Part shown: piece by piece, positions 12,201 to 34,535 of the stretch
How the letters are laid out: each line of letters opens with the position of its first letter
Position numbering within the stretch: the first letter of the stretch is position 1
NCBI RefSeq assembly: GCF_014656095.1
Contig: NZ_BNBT01000031.1
Location: 1-64,000, forward strand
Length of the DNA: 64,000 nt
DNA from: Streptomyces longispororuber
Lineage (GTDB): Bacteria; Actinomycetota; Actinomycetes; Streptomycetales; Streptomycetaceae
Reading direction: 5' to 3'
Made by a program: the position numbers and the translations under genes
The notes under the pieces: generated by a model
What the model saw: only the letters and a program-made list of their open reading frames with translations
Told to the model about the DNA's origin: nothing
Database searches by the model: none

Positions 12201-15200
12201 ACATACGCAGCAGCCAACTCGCCAATCGAATGCCCGCCGACAACCTCCGGGCGTACGCCGAACGACTCCGCGAGCCGGAACAGCGCCACCTCCATCGCGA
12301 ACAACGCGGGCTGGGCGAACCCGGTCTGCTCCAGCAGCCCGGCATCCGCACCGAACATCACACTCTGGAGCGAACGTTCTATCCACCCATCGAAGTACGC
12401 ACACACCTCGTCCAGCGCATCCGCGAACACCGGGAAGGTTTCGTACAACTCCCGGCTCATCCCCAGCCGCTGGCTGCCCTGTCCGGTGAAGACGACACCC
12501 AAGCGGCCCTCGACCACCGACCCGGACACCACACCCGGGCCGCCGGACGCCAGGGACTCCAGCCCGGCCAGGAACTCCTCCCGGCCCCGGCCGAGGACCA
12601 CCGCCCGGTGTTCGAGCGGGGAGCGGCCCGAGAGCAGGGACCAGCCCACGTCGACGGCGTCCAGGTGTTCGTCGGCCGCCACGTGCTCGCGCAGTCGCGA
12701 GGCCTGGGCCCGGAGGGCGTCGGCGCCGCGGGCCGAGACCAGCCACGGCACCGCCGTGGCGGGGGCGGCGGGCTCGACGGCGGGCGTCGGCTCGGGCGTC
12801 GTGGCCTGCTCCACGATCACGTGGGCGTTCGTACCGCTGACGCCGAAGGAGGAGACACCCGCGCGGCGCGGCGCGCCCTCCCGTGCGGTCCAGACGCGGG
12901 CTTCGGTGAGCAGTTCGACCGCTCCGGCCGACCAGTCCACGTGGGTGCTGGGCCGGTCCACGTGCAGGGACTGCGGCAGGACCCCTTCGCGCATGGCCAT
13001 GACCATCTTGATGACGCCCGCGACGCCTGAAGCGGCTTGCGTATGGCCGATGTTGGACTTCACCGACCCCAGCCACAGCGGCCGGTCCTCGGGCCGCTCC
13101 TGCCCGTACGTCGCGAGCAGCGCCTGCGCCTCGATCGGGTCGCCCAGCGTGGTGCCCGTGCCGTGCGCCTCCACCGCGTCCACGTCACCGGGCCTGAGCC
13201 CGGCGTTGGCGAGCGCGGCGCGGATGACCCGCTGCTGGGAGGGGCCGTTGGGGGCGGTGAGGCCGTTGCTGGCACCGTCCTGGTTGACGGCGGAGCCCCG
13301 TACGACCGCAAGGACGTCGTGGCCGTTGCGGCGGGCGTCGGACAGCCGCTCCAACAGGAGCAGGCCCACGCCCTCGCCCCAGCCGGTGCCGTCGGCCGCG
13401 TCCGCGAAGGGCTTGCAGCGGCCGTCGGCGGCCAGGCCCTGCTGCTTGCTGAACTCGTCGAAGGCGGTGGGTGTCGACATGACGGTGACACCGCCTGCGA
13501 GGGCCATGTCGCACTCGCCCTGACGCAGCGCCTGCGCCGCCAGGTGCAGGGCCACGAGCGACGACGAGCACGCCGTGTCCACCGTCACCGCCGGGCCTTC
13601 CAGGCCGAAGGCGTACGACAGGCGGCCCGAGACCACCGCTCCGGCGCTGCCGGTGAGCAGATAGCCCTCGACGCCCTCCGGCGGCTCCTGGACGCCTTCG
13701 CCGTAGCCCTGGTGGCCGGAGCCGATGAAGACGCCGGTCTGGTGGCCGTGTACGGAGGCGGGGGCGATGCCAGCGCGCTCGAACAGCTCCCAGGACGCCT
13801 CCAGGAGGAGCCGCTGCTGCGGGTCGATGGACAGGGCCTCGCGCGGCGAGATGCCGAAGAACGCGGCGTCGAACTCGGCGGCGTCGTAGAGGAATCCGCC
13901 CTCGGCCCGGTAGGCGCCCGCCCGGGTGTTCTCCCAGCCGCGGTCGGCGGGGAAGCCCGAGATCGCGTCCGTGCCGTCGGCGACGAGCCGCCACAGCGCG
14001 TCGGGGCTGGTGGCACCGCCGGGGTAGCGGCAGCTCATCGACACGATGGCGATCGGGTCGTCGGCGGGCGCGGGCGCGGCGGCGGGCGACGTGGCGGCGC
14101 CGGGCTCGTCGCCTAGGGCCTCTCGGCACAGGTGGGCGGCGAGGTCGCGGGCGGTGGGGTGGTCGAAGACGAGGGTGGTGGGCAGCTTCAGGCCGGTGGC
14201 GGTGGCCAGGCGGTTGCGGACCTCGACGGCCGTCAGCGAGTCGAAGCCCAGCTCGCGGAAGGCGCGCGTCGGCTCCACGGCCTCGGGACCCGGGTGGCCG
14301 AGGACGGCCGCCGCGTGGGCCCGTACCAGTTCGAGGGCCGACCGCTCCCGCTCCGCCGCGGGCAGGGCGGCGAGCCGCTCGGCCCACTCGCTGCCCGCGA
14401 CGCGGCTCTGCGCGCCGGCGGTGACCGGGGGCGTCCCGGGCCCGGCGAGGGCGCTCCGCACCTCGGGCAGGTCCCCGAGGAACGGGCTCGGCCGCACCGA
14501 CGTGAACGCGGGCGCGAACCGCTCCCAGTCCACGTCCGCCACGGCCACGAACGTCTCGTCGTACGCCACCGCCTGAGCCAGCGCGGCCACCGCGCGCTCC
14601 GGCGCCATGGCCGTCACACCGAGGCGCCGCAGCGTCTCCTCGGCCTCCTGTCCGGCCATCTCGCTGCCGCCGCCCCACAGGCCCCAGGCGACGGAGGTCG
14701 CGGTGAGGCCGCGGGCGCGGCGCTGTTCGGCGAGGGCGTCGAGGTGGGCGTTGGCGGCCGCGTACGCGGCCTGGTTGCCGCTGCCCCACACGCCCGCGTT
14801 GGAGGAGAACAGTACGAAGGCGTCCAGGGAGCCGGTGTCGAGGAGCGCGTCCAGGTGGGCCGCGCCCGCGGCCTTCGCCGCCAGTACGTCGGCGACGTCC
14901 GCCGTGGTCGTGACGGCCAGCGGCAGGTCCTGGCCGGTGCCCGCCGCGTGGAAGACGGAGCGCAGGGTGTGCCCGGCCGCGGCGAGCCGGTCGAGGAGCC
15001 CGGCGACCGCGTCCCAGTCGCTGACGTCGCACGCCGCGACGGTGACCTCGGCGCCCAGCTCCTCCAGCTCGGCCGTGAGTTCGGCGGCGCCCGGCGCGTC
15101 GGGGCCGCGGCGGCTGGTCAGGACGAGGTGTTCGACTCCCTCGCGGGCCAGCCAGCGGGCCACGTGCCCGCCGACGGCCCCCGTGCCGCCGGTGACGAGC

Positions 15201-18200
15201 GCGGTGCCGCGCGGTGTCCACTCCGGCTCCTCGCGCCGGTCCTCCGGCAGCGGCGCGTGCGCGAAGCGGCGCACGAAGACGCCCGTGTCCCGCACCGCGA
15301 CCTGGTCCTCGGTCCCGAGGTCCCCGAGCCCCGCGAGCACGGCCGTGAGGCGCGCGCCCGTACGGGTGTCGTACGACGGCGGCAGGTCGACGAGGCCGCC
15401 CCACCGGTCCGGGTGCTCCAGGGCGGCGACCCGGCCGAAGCCCCACAGCTCCGCCTGGACGGGGCGCACGGCCCGGTCGCCGCGGCCCGTGGCGACGGCT
15501 CCGGCGGACGCCACCCACAGGCGCGCGCCGAGCCCGGCGTCACCGAGGGCCTGGACCAGCGCGAGGGTGCCTGCGAGGCCCGCGGACACGGCCTCGTACC
15601 CCTCCACGGGGGACTCGTCGAGGCCGAGCAGCGAGACCACCCCGGCGAACTCCGCCGCTCCGTCGAGGGCCCGCAGCCGTTCGGCCAGGGCCTCGCGCGT
15701 CGCCTCGCCGTCGGCCAGGCGCAGTGCGTGGACCTGGGCACCGGCTCGGGTGAGGGCTGCGACGGTGCCGTCCACCCAGGGGTGGGTGCCCGGGTTCTCC
15801 GGGCTCTTTGCGTTCTCCAGCTTCTCAGCGTTCTCCGCGTTCTCCGTGTTCTCCGCGTTCTCCGCGTTCTCGGGCAGGACGACCAGCCACCGGCCGGTGA
15901 GTCCGGTGGACGAGAGGGTGGAGGCCGGCTGCGGCTTCCAGGTCACGCGGTAGCGCCAGCCGTCGAGGGTCGACCGCTCGCGCCGCTGCCGCCGCCACGA
16001 GGACAGTACGGGCAGGACGGCACCCAGTTCGGCCGCGGAGTCCTCCGCGATCTCCAGCTCGGCCGTCAGCTCCGCGAGGTCCTCACGCTCCACGGCCTCC
16101 CAGAAGCGCGCCTCGACCTCGTCCGCGGCGGGCGCGGTCCTGCCCCCCGGCGCCTGCTCCTCGACCAGCCAGTAGTGCTGGCGCTGGAAGGCGTACGTGG
16201 GCAGGTCGACGACGGTTCCGGCGCCGGGGTAGAACGCCCTCCAGTCCAGCTCGGCCCCGTACGCGTGCGCCTCGGCGAACGACGCCGCCAGCCGCTCGGC
16301 ACCACCTTCGTCCCGCCGCAGCGAACCCAGGGCGACGGCCGCCCCCTCACGCCCGGCGGCCTCGACGGTGGCCTGCACGGGCACGGTGAGCACCGGGTGC
16401 GGGCTCATCTCCACGAAAAGGCCGTGGCCCTCGGCCAGGAGCCCGCGCGTGGCGTGCTCGAACAGGACGGTCCGGCGCAGGTTGCGGTACCAGTACCCCG
16501 CGTCCATGGGTGTTTCCGCGTCCAGCCAGGTGCCCGTGAGGGTCGAGTACAGCGGTACCTCGGCCTGTTGCGGGGCGACGTCCGCGAGGGCGTCCAGGAT
16601 CTCCGTCTCGATCTGCTCGACGTACGAGGAGTGCGAGGCGTAGTCGACGGGGATCGTGCGGGCACGGATGTCCTGCGCCGTGCACCGGGCGACCAGTTCC
16701 TCCAGCGCCTCCGGCTCGCCGGACACGACCACCTGGGCCGGGCCGTTGACGGCCGCGACCTCGATCCGGCCTTCCCAGCCGGCGATCAGCTCACGTACGT
16801 CACTTTCCGGCAGCGGCACGGACACCATGCCGCCCTTGCCCGACAGTTCCCGGATCGCCAGGCTGCGCAAGGCCACCACCCGGGCCGCGTCCTGCAACGA
16901 CAGCGCGCCCGCGACGCAGGCCGCGGCGATCTCCCCCTGGCTGTGACCGACGACCGCAGCAGGCCGCACACCCGCCGCCTGCCACACCGCAGCCAACGAC
17001 ACCATCACCGCGAACAACACCGGCTGAACCACGTCGACGCGGTCGAAGTTGGCCCCGCCCAGCTCCTCGAACAGATCCCAGTCCACGAACGCACTCAACG
17101 CATCCGCACACTCCCGCATACGGCCCGCGAACACCGGTGAGTCGTCCAGCAGTTGAACCGCCATCCCGGCCCACTGCGACCCCTGCCCCGGGAACACGAA
17201 CACCGCGCGACCGGCACCACTCACCGCACGCCCGGTGACCACACCACCGGCCGCAGCCGTATCGTCGCCCTGGGCCAGGCCCTGGAGCCGGTCGAGGAGT
17301 TCCGCACGGTCGCGGCCGAGGACGACGCCCCGGTGTTCGAAGCGGGACCGGGCGACCGTCAGGGACCAGCCGACGTCCGTCAGCCCGACCTTGTCGGAGC
17401 CGTCGTCGACCGCGTCCGCGAGCAGCCGCTCCCACAGCCGTGCCGCCTGTGCGCGCAGCGCGGCCTCGCTCTTCGCCGAGAGGGCCAGCGGGATCAGGCC
17501 CGGGACCACCGACGGCGCGGTGGTCTGCCCGGATCCGTCCGCGGCCTCGGCGGGCAGTGCTTCCTCCACCGGCGCCTGCTCCACGATCACGTGCGCGTTG
17601 GTGCCGCTCATGCCGAAGGAGGAGACGCCCGCACGTCGCGGCCGGCCCGCCTGCGGCGCGGTCCACTCGCGCGCCTCGGTCAACAGCTCGACGGCCCCCG
17701 CGGACCAGTCGACCTCGGTCGTCGGGGTCTCGGCGTGCAGCGTCTTGGGCAGGACGCCGTGCCGCATCGCCATGACCATCTTGATGACGCCCGCGACGCC
17801 CGCGGCCGCCTGCGCGTGCCCGATGTTGGACTTGACCGAGCCGAGCCACAGCGGCTCGCGGTCGTCGGGCCGGTTCCTGCCGTACGTGGCGATGAGCGCC
17901 TGGGCCTCGATCGGGTCGCCCAGGGACGTGCCGGTGCCGTGCGCCTCCACCGCGTCCACGTCGGCGGGCGTGAGGCGCGCGCCGGCGAGGGCCGCGCGGA
18001 TGACGCGCTGCTGGGACGGGCCGTTCGGTGCGGTCAGGCCGTTGCTTGCGCCGTCCTGGTTGACGGCCGAGCCCCGGACCACGGCCAGGACCTTGTGGCC
18101 CTTGCGGCGGGCGTCGGACAGGCGCTCCAGGACGAGCATGCCCACGCCCTCGCCGACGCCGAAGCCGTCGGCGCCCTCGGCGAAGGGCTTGCAGCGGCCG

Positions 18201-21200
18201 TCGGCGGCGAGGCCGCGCTGGCGGCTGAACGCGACGAGGGTGTCAGGGGTCGACATGACGGTGGCGCCGCCCGCGAGGGCGAGGTCGCACTCGCCCTGGC
18301 GCAGGGCCTGCGCCGCCAGGTGCAGGGCCACCAGGGACGACGAGCAGGCCGTGTCCACCGTCACCGCCGGGCCTTCGAGGCCGAAGGAGTAGGCGAGGCG
18401 CCCGGAGATGACGCTGGTGGAGTTGCCGGTCATCAGGTGGCCTTCGAGGCCGTCGGGGACTTCGCGCACGCTCTCGCCGTAGCCCTGGGAGGAGGCGCCG
18501 ACGAAGACGCCGCCCGTGCTGCCGCGCAGCGCGGCCGGGTCGATCCCGGCCCGTTCGAACGCCTCCCAGGCGGTTTCCAGGAGCAGCCGCTGCTGCGGGT
18601 CCATGGCCAGGGCCTCGCGCGGCGAGATGCCGAAGAAGGCCGCGTCGAACTCCCCGGCCTCGTGCAGGAAGCCGCCGCCGCGCGAGTACGTGGTGCCTTG
18701 GCGGTCGGGGTCGGGGTCGTAGAGGGACGCGGTGTCCCAGCCGCGCCCCTCCGGCAGGCCCGAGGTGGCGTCGGCGCCCGCGCCGACCAGCCGCCACAGG
18801 TCCTCGGGGCTCTCCACGCCCCCGGGGAAGCGGCAGCTCATCGCGACGATGGCGACGGGTTCGTCGGCGGCGGCGCCGCCGTGGCCGGTGGCGGGCGCGG
18901 CCTCCGGGGCTTCTTGGGCCTCGTCACCGGCGAGTTCGGCGAGGAGGTGGCGGGCCAGGGCGTGCGGGTTGGCGTAGTCGAAGACGAGGGTGGCGGGCAG
19001 GCGCAGGCCGCTCGTCTCCTTGAGGCGGTTGCGCAGTTCGACGGCGGTGAGCGAGTCGAAGCCCAGGTCGCGGAAGGCGCGTGCGGCGTCGACGTCGTCG
19101 CCGGAGGCGTAGCCGAGGACGGCGGCGGCCTGGCCGCGCACGTGGTCGAGCAGCGCCCGTTCCCGCTCGTCGTACGGCAGTGAGCGCAGGCGCCGCACCA
19201 GGGCGGGCGTGTCGTCGCCGGAGCCGTCCCGGCCGGTGAGCGCGCGCCGGGCCGTGCCCTGGACGAGGCCGCTGAGCAGCGGCGGCAGGCGGTGGCCGTG
19301 CGCGGTGCGCAGCGCGGCGGTGTCGAGGCGCACCGGCACCAGGGCGGCGGCGTCCAGGCCGAGGGCGGCGTCGAGCAGGCCGAGGCCCTGCTCGGTGGCG
19401 AGCGGGGCGACGCCGGAGCGGGTCATCCGGTCCAGGTCGTCGGCGGTGATCTGCCCGGCCATGCCGCCGCGTTCGGCCCACAGGCCCCAGGCGAGCGAGG
19501 TGGCGGGCACGCCCCGGCGGCGCAGGTGCTGCGCGTAGGCGTCGAGGAAGGTGTTGCCCGCGGCGTAGTTGCCCTGCCCGGCGCCGCCGAGGACGCCCGC
19601 GACGGAGGAGAAGACCACGAACGCGTCGAGCCCGGCGTCGGCGGTCAGCGCGCCCAGGTTGAGGGCGGCGTCGACCTTGGGCCGCAGGACGCGGTCCAGT
19701 TGGCCGGGGCTGAGCGAGGCGGTGATGCCGTCGTCGAAGACGCCCGCCGTGTGCACGACCGCGGTCAGCGGGTGCGCGTCGGGTACGCGGGTCAGGGCCG
19801 CCGCGAGGGCGTCCCGGTCGGCGGCGTCGCAGGCGACGACGTCGATGGTGGCGCCCAGCTCGGCGAGGTGCGCGGTGAGTTCGGCGGCGCCGGGCGCGTC
19901 GGGGCCGCGGCGGCCCAGGAACAGCAGGTGCCGGACGCCGTGCGCGGTGACGAGGTGCCGCGCGACCAGGCCGCCGAGGCCTGCGGGGGCGCCGGTGACC
20001 AGGGCGGTCCCGTTCGGGTCCGGCGCGGCGGGGGTGGCGGCGGGCGCGCCGACGTCGCGGGTGAGCCGGGGCACGAGCACGGCTCCGGCGCGGATCGCGC
20101 ACTCGGGCTCGCCGTGCGCGTACGCGGTGGGCAGGGCTCGCAGCGACTCGGGAGCGCCGTCCACGTCGACCAGGACGAACCTGCCCGGCTCCTCGGACTG
20201 CGCCGACCGGAGCAGGCCGAGCACGGCGGCGTGCGCCAGGCCGGGCACCGGCTCGTCGGCGCCGACGGCGGCGGCCCCGCGCGTCAGGACGATGAGCCGG
20301 GCCTCCGCGAGGCGCGCGTCGGCCAGCCAGCCCTGGGTGAGGGCGAGCGCGTCGCGGGTGGCGGCGTGCACGGCGTCGGCTTCGACGGGCGCGGTGGCGC
20401 CGTCGGCGTCGTTGCCCGTGGCGGGGTGCGCCAGGGAGCCCGTGGCCGCGACGACGACGTCCGGTACGGGCGCGGTGCCGTCGGCGACGGCCGCGGAGAG
20501 GTCGGCGAGCCCCTCGTACGCGGTGGCGTCGACGCCGTCCTCGGCCAGGGCGCGGCACAGCTCCGCCGCGTCCGCGCCGAGCACGGCCCATGTCGACGCC
20601 GTCGACGCCGTCGCCTCCGGCGCGGCGGCCTGCGGCGGTGTCCAGGTGACGCGGTAGAGGTGCGGCACGCGGGTGCGCCGCGCGGCGAGGTCCTGCCGGG
20701 CGTCGACGGTGCGGGACACCAGCGATCCGATGTGCGCGACCGGCGCCCCGGTGTCGTCGGCGAGCAGGACGGAGACGGTGTCGCCGCCGCTGCCGGAGCG
20801 GGACAGACGGACACGCAGGGTCGTGGCCCCGGTGGCGTACAGGGCCACGTCGCTCCACGAGAACGGCAGCCGCGGCGCGCCGTCCCCGGCCTCGGCCCCG
20901 GGGTCGCCGGAGGGGTCCTGCGCCAGGTGCGCCGCCTGGAGCGCGGCGTCGAGCAGCACCGGGTGCAGCCCGAACCGGCCCGCCTCGTCGCGCCGCTCCT
21001 CGGGGACGCGCACTTCGGCGAACACCTCGTCGCCGCGCCGCCAGGCGGCGCGCAGCCCCTGGAACGCGGGGCCGTACCGGACGTCCGCCGCGGCGAACTC
21101 CTCGTACAGGCCGTCGACGGCGACCGCCTCCGCGTCACGGGGCGGCCACGTGGCGAACCCCGGGTCGGGGGCCTCGGGGGACGCCGTGCTCACGGCGAGG

Positions 21201-24200
21201 ACGCCGGTGGCGTGGCGGGTCCACGGCTCGGCCTCCGCGCCGGTCCCGTCGGGCCCGGCCTCGGGCCGCGAGTGGAAGGCGAGCGTCCGCCGCCCGGAGG
21301 CGTCGGCGTGCCCGACGGTGAGCTGGAGCTGTACGCCGCCCGTCTCCGGGACGACGAGGGGCGTCTCCATCGTGAGCTCTTCGACCAGGTCGCAGCCGGC
21401 CTGGTCGCCGGCGCGCAGCGCGAGTTCCACGAAGGCGGTCGCGGGCAGCAGGACGGCACCCGCCACGGCGTGGTCGGCCAGCCACGGGTGCGTACGCAGC
21501 GCCAGCCGCCCGGTCAGCAGGTGCCCGTCACCGTCGGCCAACGGCACCGCCGCCCCCAGCAGCGGGTGCCCCGCGTCGTCAAGGCCTGCCGCGCCGACGT
21601 CCCCGGCACCGGGGTCCGCGTGCAGCCAGTAGTGCTGGCGCTGGAAGGGGTACGTGGGCAGGTCCACGGTGGTGCGGGCGCCGGGGAACAACGCCTTCCA
21701 GTCCAGCTCGGCGCCGTGGGCGTGGGCTTCCGCGAGTGAGGCGAGCAGCCGGTCTGCGCCGCCTTCGTCGCGGCGCAGGGAGCCCAGGGTGGCGGCGGGG
21801 CTGTCGGTGGCGTCGATGGTGGCCTGCACCGGCACGGTGAGCACCGGGTGCGGGCTCATCTCCACGAAAAGCCCGTGTCCCTCTGCCAGAAGCCCGCGTG
21901 TGGCGTGCTCGAACAGCACCGTCCGGCGCAGGTTGCGATACCAGTACCCGGCGTCCATCGGCACGTCCAGCCAGGCCCCGGTCAGCGTCGAGTACAGCGG
22001 CACCTCGGCCTGCTGCGGCGACACGTCCGCCAGCGCGTCCAGGATCTGCGTCTCGATCTGCTCGACGTACGAGGAGTGCGAGGCATAGTCCACCGGAATC
22101 GTGCGGGCACGGACGTCCTGCGCCACACACTGCGCGACCAGTTCCTCCAGGGCCTCCGGCTCACCCGAGACCACCACCTGGGCCGGGCCGTTGACGGCCG
22201 CGACCTCGATCCGGCCCTCCCAACCGGAGACCAGCTCACGCACCTCGCTCTCCGGCAGCGGCACGGACACCATGCCGCCCTTGCCCGACAGCGCGCGAAT
22301 GGCCAGGCTGCGCAAGGCCACCACCCGGGCCGCGTCCTGCAACGACAGCGTGCCCGCGACGCAAGCCGCGGCAATCTCACCCTGACTGTGACCCACCACA
22401 GCCGCAGGCTCCACACCCGCCGCCCGCCACACCGCAGCCAACGACACCATCACCGCGAACAACACCGGCTGGACCACATCCACCCGGTCGAACCGCTCCC
22501 CGCCCAGCTCCTCGAACAGGTCCCAGTCCACGAACGCGCCGAGCGCATCGGCGCACTCCCGCATCCGAGCCGCGAACACCGGGGAGGCATCCAGCAGTTG
22601 CACCGCCATCCCGGCCCACTGCGACCCCTGCCCCGGGAACACGAACACCGGACGCACCACACCACCCGGCGTACGCCCCGTCACCACGCCAGGTGCCGCG
22701 CCGTCGCCCTCGGCCAGCCGCTCGAGACCGGCGAGAAGCTCCTCGCGGTCGCGGCCGAGGACGACACCCCGCTGGTCGAACCGCGACCGCGCCACCGCCA
22801 GCGACCAGGCCACGTCGCCGACGCCCAACTCGGGGCGCGCCGAAAGGTGTTCGTGAAGGCGGGCGGCCTGCGACCGCAGCGCGCTCTCACTCTTCGCGGA
22901 GAGGGCCAGCGGCACGAGGCCCGTCACGACCTGCGGCGGCGTCACGCCCTCGGTCCCGTCCTCGGGGGCCCGGTCGTCGGCCGCCGGAGCCTGCTCCACG
23001 ATGACGTGGGCGTTCGTCCCGCTCATGCCGAAGGACGAGACGCCCGCGCGGCGCGGCCCGCCGCCGTCCCGCTCCGCCCATTCCCGGGCCTCGGTCAGCA
23101 GCTCCACGCTCCCGGCCGACCAGTCGACTTCGGGGGTGGGGGCGTCCACGTGCAGCGTCTTGGGCAACACGCCCGCGCGCATCGCCATGACCATCTTGAT
23201 GACACCGGCGACACCGGCCGCCGCCTGCGTGTGGCCGATGTTCGACTTCAGGGAGCCGAGCCACAGCGGCCGGTCGGCCGGGCGCTCCTTGCCGTACGTG
23301 GCGATGAGCGCCTGGGCTTCGATGGGGTCGCCCAGGGTCGTGCCGGTGCCGTGGGCCTCGACGGCGTCCACCTCTGCGGCGGTCAGTCCGGCGTTCGCCA
23401 AGGCTGCCTGGATGACGCGCCGTTGGGAGGGGCCGTTGGGGGCGGTCAGGCCGTTGCTGGCGCCGTCCTGGTTGACGGCCGAGCCCCGGATCACCGCCAG
23501 GACCTGGTGGCCCTTGCGGCGCGCGTCCGACAGGCGCTCGACGAGCAGCAGGCCCGCGCCCTCGCCCCAGCCGGTGCCGTCGGCGGCCTCGGCGAACGCC
23601 TTGCAGCGGCCGTCCGTGGCCAGGCCGCGCTGGCGGCTGAACTCCACGAAGGTCTCCGGCGAGGACATGACGGTGACACCGCCCGCCAGGGCCATGGTGC
23701 ACTCGCCCTGCCGCAGCGCCTGCGCGGCCAGGTGGAGCGCGACCAGCGACGACGAGCACGCCGTGTCGACCGTGACGGCCGGGCCCTGGAGGCCGAGGAC
23801 GTAGGAGAGGCGGCCCGACATGACGCTGGTGGTGTTGCCGGTCAGCAGGTGGCCCTCGACGCCTTCGGGGGCCTGCCGGACGCCTTCGCCGTAGCCCTGG
23901 TAGCCGGAGCCGACGAACACGCCGGCGCGGGTGCCGCGGAGCGTGGCCGGGTCGATCCCGGCGCGCTCGAACGCCTCCCACGCGGTCTCCAGGAGCAGCC
24001 GCTGCTGCGGGTCCATGGCCAGGGCCTCGCGCGGCGAGATCCCGAAGAACGCGGCGTCGAACTCGCCCGCGTCGCACAGGAACCCGCCCTGGCGGGCGTA
24101 GAAGGTGCCGTGCTTCTCCGGGTCGGGGTCGTAGAGGGCGTCGACGTCCCAGCCCCGGTCGTCGGGGAGGTCGCCGATGGCGTCGGCGCCGTCGGCGACG

Positions 24201-24376
24201 AGCCGCCACAGGTCCTCGGGGCCGCTGACGCCGCCGGGGAAGCGGCAGCTCATGCCGACGATCGCGATCGGCTCCCGGGAAGCCGCCGCGAGCTGCTGGT
24301 TCTGCCGTCGCAGCCGCTCGGTCTCCTTCAGAGACGCGCGCAGCGCATCGACGACCGTGTCCGAAGGCCTCGTCAT
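9272..24376 (-). CDS. Modular type I PKS (PKS3), modules 6-8
   Basis: A 5034-residue megasynthase. ATG at 24376 is chosen because GGAG stands about 7 nt upstream and the following residues ([20 protein letters not shown]) form a docking coil; the frame extends 17 codons further upstream without sense. Domains by approximate residue: KS6 30-462, AT6 575-912, DH6 932-1155, KR6 1455-1685, ACP6 1725-1812, KS7 1832-2268, AT7 2387-2728, KR7 3052-3262, ACP7 3325-3412, KS8 3435-3855, AT8 3958-4302, KR8 4595-4795, ACP8 4868-4948, then a C-terminal docking tail ending [16 protein letters not shown]. It starts 40 bp after the PKS2 stop and is surely co-transcribed with it. No TTA codon was seen. Confidence 0.97.
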   Translation of the reverse strand: MTRPSDTVVDALRASLKETERLRRQNQQLAAASREPIAIVGMSCRFPGGVSGPEDLWRLVADGADAIGDLPDDRGWDVDALYDPDPEKHGTFYARQGGFLCDAGEFDAAFFGISPREALAMDPQQRLLLETAWEAFERAGIDPATLRGTRAGVFVGSGYQGYGEGVRQAPEGVEGHLLTGNTTSVMSGRLSYVLGLQGPAVTVDTACSSSLVALHLAAQALRQGECTMALAGGVTVMSSPETFVEFSRQRGLATDGRCKAFAEAADGTGWGEGAGLLLVERLSDARRKGHQVLAVIRGSAVNQDGASNGLTAPNGPSQRRVIQAALANAGLTAAEVDAVEAHGTGTTLGDPIEAQALIATYGKERPADRPLWLGSLKSNIGHTQAAAGVAGVIKMVMAMRAGVLPKTLHVDAPTPEVDWSAGSVELLTEAREWAERDGGGPRRAGVSSFGMSGTNAHVIVEQAPAADDRAPEDGTEGVTPPQVVTGLVPLALSAKSESALRSQAARLHEHLSARPELGVGDVAWSLAVARSRFDQRGVVLGRDREELLAGLERLAEGDGAAPGVVTGRTPGGVVRPVFVFPGQGSQWAGMAVQLLDASPVFAARMRECADALGAFVDWDLFEELGGERFDRVDVVQPVLFAVMVSLAAVWRAAGVEPAAVVGHSQGEIAAACVAGTLSLQDAARVVALRSLAIRALSGKGGMVSVPLPESEVRELVSGWEGRIEVAAVNGPAQVVVSGEPEALEELVAQCVAQDVRARTIPVDYASHSSYVEQIETQILDALADVSPQQAEVPLYSTLTGAWLDVPMDAGYWYRNLRRTVLFEHATRGLLAEGHGLFVEMSPHPVLTVPVQATIDATDSPAATLGSLRRDEGGADRLLASLAEAHAHGAELDWKALFPGARTTVDLPTYPFQRQHYWLHADPGAGDVGAAGLDDAGHPLLGAAVPLADGDGHLLTGRLALRTHPWLADHAVAGAVLLPATAFVELALRAGDQAGCDLVEELTMETPLVVPETGGVQLQLTVGHADASGRRTLAFHSRPEAGPDGTGAEAEPWTRHATGVLAVSTASPEAPDPGFATWPPRDAEAVAVDGLYEEFAAADVRYGPAFQGLRAAWRRGDEVFAEVRVPEERRDEAGRFGLHPVLLDAALQAAHLAQDPSGDPGAEAGDGAPRLPFSWSDVALYATGATTLRVRLSRSGSGGDTVSVLLADDTGAPVAHIGSLVSRTVDARQDLAARRTRVPHLYRVTWTPPQAAAPEATASTASTWAVLGADAAELCRALAEDGVDATAYEGLADLSAAVADGTAPVPDVVVAATGSLAHPATGNDADGATAPVEADAVHAATRDALALTQGWLADARLAEARLIVLTRGAAAVGADEPVPGLAHAAVLGLLRSAQSEEPGRFVLVDVDGAPESLRALPTAYAHGEPECAIRAGAVLVPRLTRDVGAPAATPAAPDPNGTALVTGAPAGLGGLVARHLVTAHGVRHLLFLGRRGPDAPGAAELTAHLAELGATIDVVACDAADRDALAAALTRVPDAHPLTAVVHTAGVFDDGITASLSPGQLDRVLRPKVDAALNLGALTADAGLDAFVVFSSVAGVLGGAGQGNYAAGNTFLDAYAQHLRRRGVPATSLAWGLWAERGGMAGQITADDLDRMTRSGVAPLATEQGLGLLDAALGLDAAALVPVRLDTAALRTAHGHRLPPLLSGLVQGTARRALTGRDGSGDDTPALVRRLRSLPYDERERALLDHVRGQAAAVLGYASGDDVDAARAFRDLGFDSLTAVELRNRLKETSGLRLPATLVFDYANPHALARHLLAELAGDEAQEAPEAAPATGHGGAAADEPVAIVAMSCRFPGGVESPEDLWRLVGAGADATSGLPEGRGWDTASLYDPDPDRQGTTYSRGGGFLHEAGEFDAAFFGISPREALAMDPQQRLLLETAWEAFERAGIDPAALRGSTGGVFVGASSQGYGESVREVPDGLEGHLMTGNSTSVISGRLAYSFGLEGPAVTVDTACSSSLVALHLAAQALRQGECDLALAGGATVMSTPDTLVAFSRQRGLAADGRCKPFAEGADGFGVGEGVGMLVLERLSDARRKGHKVLAVVRGSAVNQDGASNGLTAPNGPSQQRVIRAALAGARLTPADVDAVEAHGTGTSLGDPIEAQALIATYGRNRPDDREPLWLGSVKSNIGHAQAAAGVAGVIKMVMAMRHGVLPKTLHAETPTTEVDWSAGAVELLTEAREWTAPQAGRPRRAGVSSFGMSGTNAHVIVEQAPVEEALPAEAADGSGQTTAPSVVPGLIPLALSAKSEAALRAQAARLWERLLADAVDDGSDKVGLTDVGWSLTVARSRFEHRGVVLGRDRAELLDRLQGLAQGDDTAAAGGVVTGRAVSGAGRAVFVFPGQGSQWAGMAVQLLDDSPVFAGRMRECADALSAFVDWDLFEELGGANFDRVDVVQPVLFAVMVSLAAVWQAAGVRPAAVVGHSQGEIAAACVAGALSLQDAARVVALRSLAIRELSGKGGMVSVPLPESDVRELIAGWEGRIEVAAVNGPAQVVVSGEPEALEELVARCTAQDIRARTIPVDYASHSSYVEQIETEILDALADVAPQQAEVPLYSTLTGTWLDAETPMDAGYWYRNLRRTVLFEHATRGLLAEGHGLFVEMSPHPVLTVPVQATVEAAGREGAAVALGSLRRDEGGAERLAASFAEAHAYGAELDWRAFYPGAGTVVDLPTYAFQRQHYWLVEEQAPGGRTAPAADEVEARFWEAVEREDLAELTAELEIAEDSAAELGAVLPVLSSWRRQRRERSTLDGWRYRVTWKPQPASTLSSTGLTGRWLVVLPENAENAENTENAENAEKLENAKSPENPGTHPWVDGTVAALTRAGAQVHALRLADGEATREALAERLRALDGAAEFAGVVSLLGLDESPVEGYEAVSAGLAGTLALVQALGDAGLGARLWVASAGAVATGRGDRAVRPVQAELWGFGRVAALEHPDRWGGLVDLPPSYDTRTGARLTAVLAGLGDLGTEDQVAVRDTGVFVRRFAHAPLPEDRREEPEWTPRGTALVTGGTGAVGGHVARWLAREGVEHLVLTSRRGPDAPGAAELTAELEELGAEVTVAACDVSDWDAVAGLLDRLAAAGHTLRSVFHAAGTGQDLPLAVTTTADVADVLAAKAAGAAHLDALLDTGSLDAFVLFSSNAGVWGSGNQAAYAAANAHLDALAEQRRARGLTATSVAWGLWGGGSEMAGQEAEETLRRLGVTAMAPERAVAALAQAVAYDETFVAVADVDWERFAPAFTSVRPSPFLGDLPEVRSALAGPGTPPVTAGAQSRVAGSEWAERLAALPAAERERSALELVRAHAAAVLGHPGPEAVEPTRAFRELGFDSLTAVEVRNRLATATGLKLPTTLVFDHPTARDLAAHLCREALGDEPGAATSPAAAPAPADDPIAIVSMSCRYPGGATSPDALWRLVADGTDAISGFPADRGWENTRAGAYRAEGGFLYDAAEFDAAFFGISPREALSIDPQQRLLLEASWELFERAGIAPASVHGHQTGVFIGSGHQGYGEGVQEPPEGVEGYLLTGSAGAVVSGRLSYAFGLEGPAVTVDTACSSSLVALHLAAQALRQGECDMALAGGVTVMSTPTAFDEFSKQQGLAADGRCKPFADAADGTGWGEGVGLLLLERLSDARRNGHDVLAVVRGSAVNQDGASNGLTAPNGPSQQRVIRAALANAGLRPGDVDAVEAHGTGTTLGDPIEAQALLATYGQERPEDRPLWLGSVKSNIGHTQAASGVAGVIKMVMAMREGVLPQSLHVDRPSTHVDWSAGAVELLTEARVWTAREGAPRRAGVSSFGVSGTNAHVIVEQATTPEPTPAVEPAAPATAVPWLVSARGADALRAQASRLREHVAADEHLDAVDVGWSLLSGRSPLEHRAVVLGRGREEFLAGLESLASGGPGVVSGSVVEGRLGVVFTGQGSQRLGMSRELYETFPVFADALDEVCAYFDGWIERSLQSVMFGADAGLLEQTGFAQPALFAMEVALFRLAESFGVRPEVVGGHSIGELAAAYVAGLWSLEDATRLVAARGRLMQALPEGGAMLAVQAAEDEVLPLLGDLADRVGVAAVNGPSQVVLSGERAALEGLEQTLRGEGRKVRWLKVSHAFHSPLMEPALEEFRRVARQLTYQEPTLPVVSNLTGALADADELRDPEYWVRHIREAVRFHDGLGALAGFGVSTLLELGPDAVLTAMAHDTLTEPEDQTGLIAAVRNDRPEADTFLSALAQLHVRGIDVDWAPLYAPVEARRRVDLPTYAFQRERYWLEAAPVTTARTGVAADEVEARFWEAVEREDLESLSAELGGDAGSGALGEVLPVLSSWRRQRREASTLDRWRYRVAWKPLGQAPAARLDGVWLLVVPDGGADVAAWAAAVEAALGGHGAEVRTVVTGAEGTGRDELAERLRKEAAAVDGTLSGVLSLLAADEEEHAVRGGVSRGLAATVTLVQALHAADLGAPLWLAGRSAQAVGGADPAPRPAQAALWGLGRVVAVEYPRLWGGLVDLPEIADERDLAGLAGLLAGAWPAEDQVAVRSAGVFARRLERAPLDAARAGEWVPEGTALVTGGTGAVGGHVARWLAGQGARRLVLTSRRGPEAPGAAELRAELEGLGAEVTIAACDVADREALARVLAAIPEEAPLTGVFHTAGVLDDGVLDGLDAERLATVFRAKVRSAYHLDELTSGLDLSAFVLFSSFAGLSGGVGQGSYAAANAALDALAERRRARGLTATSVAWGAWAGGGMAGDAARGGAVPPMEPGLAVAALGQALGHGLTTTVIADVDWEQYLSGGPALTPNPVFADLPEARALRERAGRADGGAAEAAGPDLARQLAALSGPERDRFLEDLVRTHAATVLGYPGPERVEPGRAFRELGFDSLTAVELRNALGTATGLALPTTLVFDHPTPVALADYLKAELAPEAGESATLLSRLDSLELGLAEATPSQDELATIAERLRVLLDRCGPGAGGEEGGQVVDELESATDDEMFDFISKEFGIS
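9510..14068 (-). other. PKS module 8: KS-AT(malonyl)-KR(B-type)-ACP
   Basis: The KS has TACSSS; its N-terminal part is a little shorter than in other modules, reading [14 protein letters not shown] where they have about six more residues. The AT has GHSIG and HAFH (malonyl). The KR has [16 protein letters not shown] (B-type) and the catalytic Ser and Tyr. The ACP has GFDSL. It is followed by the C-terminal docking helices of PKS3. Expected unit: CH(OH)-CH2. Confidence 0.92.
14120..18872 (-). other. PKS module 7: KS-AT(methylmalonyl)-KR(A-type)-ACP
   Basis: The KS has TACSSS. The AT has GHSQG and YASH (methylmalonyl). The KR lacks LDD (the position reads TGQD) and has Trp in GVWGSGNQ with Gln five residues on, the A1 pattern. 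NADPH-binding TGGTGAVGG and the catalytic Ser and Tyr are present. The KR structural half contains a Glu-Asn-Ala repeat (see 15811-15874). Expected unit: CH(OH)-CH(CH3). Confidence 0.92.
15811..15874 (-). repeat. 9-bp in-frame tandem repeat in the KR7 linker
   Basis: Five consecutive 9-bp units (gttctccgc type on the plus strand) at 15830-15874, with decayed copies just upstream. On the coding strand they give Glu-Asn-Ala steps ([17 protein letters not shown]). The repeat sits at the start of the KR structural subdomain, in a surface linker of variable length in other modules. Confidence 0.85.
18930..24282 (-). other. PKS module 6: KS-AT(methylmalonyl)-DH-KR-ACP
   Basis: The KS has TACSSS. 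The AT has GHSQG and YASH, the methylmalonyl signature. The DH has the HxxxGxxxxP motif ([10 protein letters not shown]) and the second catalytic Asp in HPVLLDAAL, so it looks active. The KR has TGAPAGLGG for NADPH, FDD at the B-type position, and Ser and Tyr in VFSSVAG and GNYAAGN. With no ER, the expected product is a trisubstituted CH=C(CH3) unit. Confidence 0.92.
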
Positions 24377-24416
24377 GTCCGGCTCCACATTTCGTGCTGC
24401 GTCAGGAATCGCTGCA

Positions 24417-34280
<9,864 letters not shown>

Positions 34281-34535
34281 TCGGTGCGACTCCTTCAACG
34301 CAGAGGGCCGCACCCATCACATCGGGGGGAGGTGGGGGCAACAACCCCTACCCTCCCCCTATGGGCCCCTTGGTGAATTACCGCGGGCGGAAAGGGATCG
34401 GGCGTGGATCACCCGCACGGGACATTAACGGATCACACGGATCGCAGACGCACCGACTGTGAATCCCCGGGGCCTTGCGCGTCGTTCACGAGCCCCGGGG
34501 ACCACGTGCCGCCTACCCCTTACCGGTGACCACTT
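34281..34535. other. 255-bp gap between PKS1 and PKS2
   Basis: The gap holds the PKS2 ribosome site (34290-34295), the TAGGGG pair at 34345-34361, a G/C-rich run and a lone CCCCTTA at 34516. No clear terminator hairpin was found after PKS1, so read-through plus an internal promoter is possible. No gene is seen. Confidence 0.6.
34345..34361 (-). promoter_or_regulatory. Candidate activator box upstream of PKS2 (TAGGGG-N5-TAGGGG)
   Basis: The minus strand reads TAGGGGGAGGGTAGGGG, two hexamers with an 11-bp period, 65 bp before the PKS2 ATG. The same spacing and orientation occur upstream of PKS1 and the glycosyltransferase operon, and in weaker form upstream of the oxidase. A third CCCCTT follows at 34366. 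Direct G-rich repeats resemble the boxes of MalT, the founder of the LAL regulators. Binding is inferred. Confidence 0.5.
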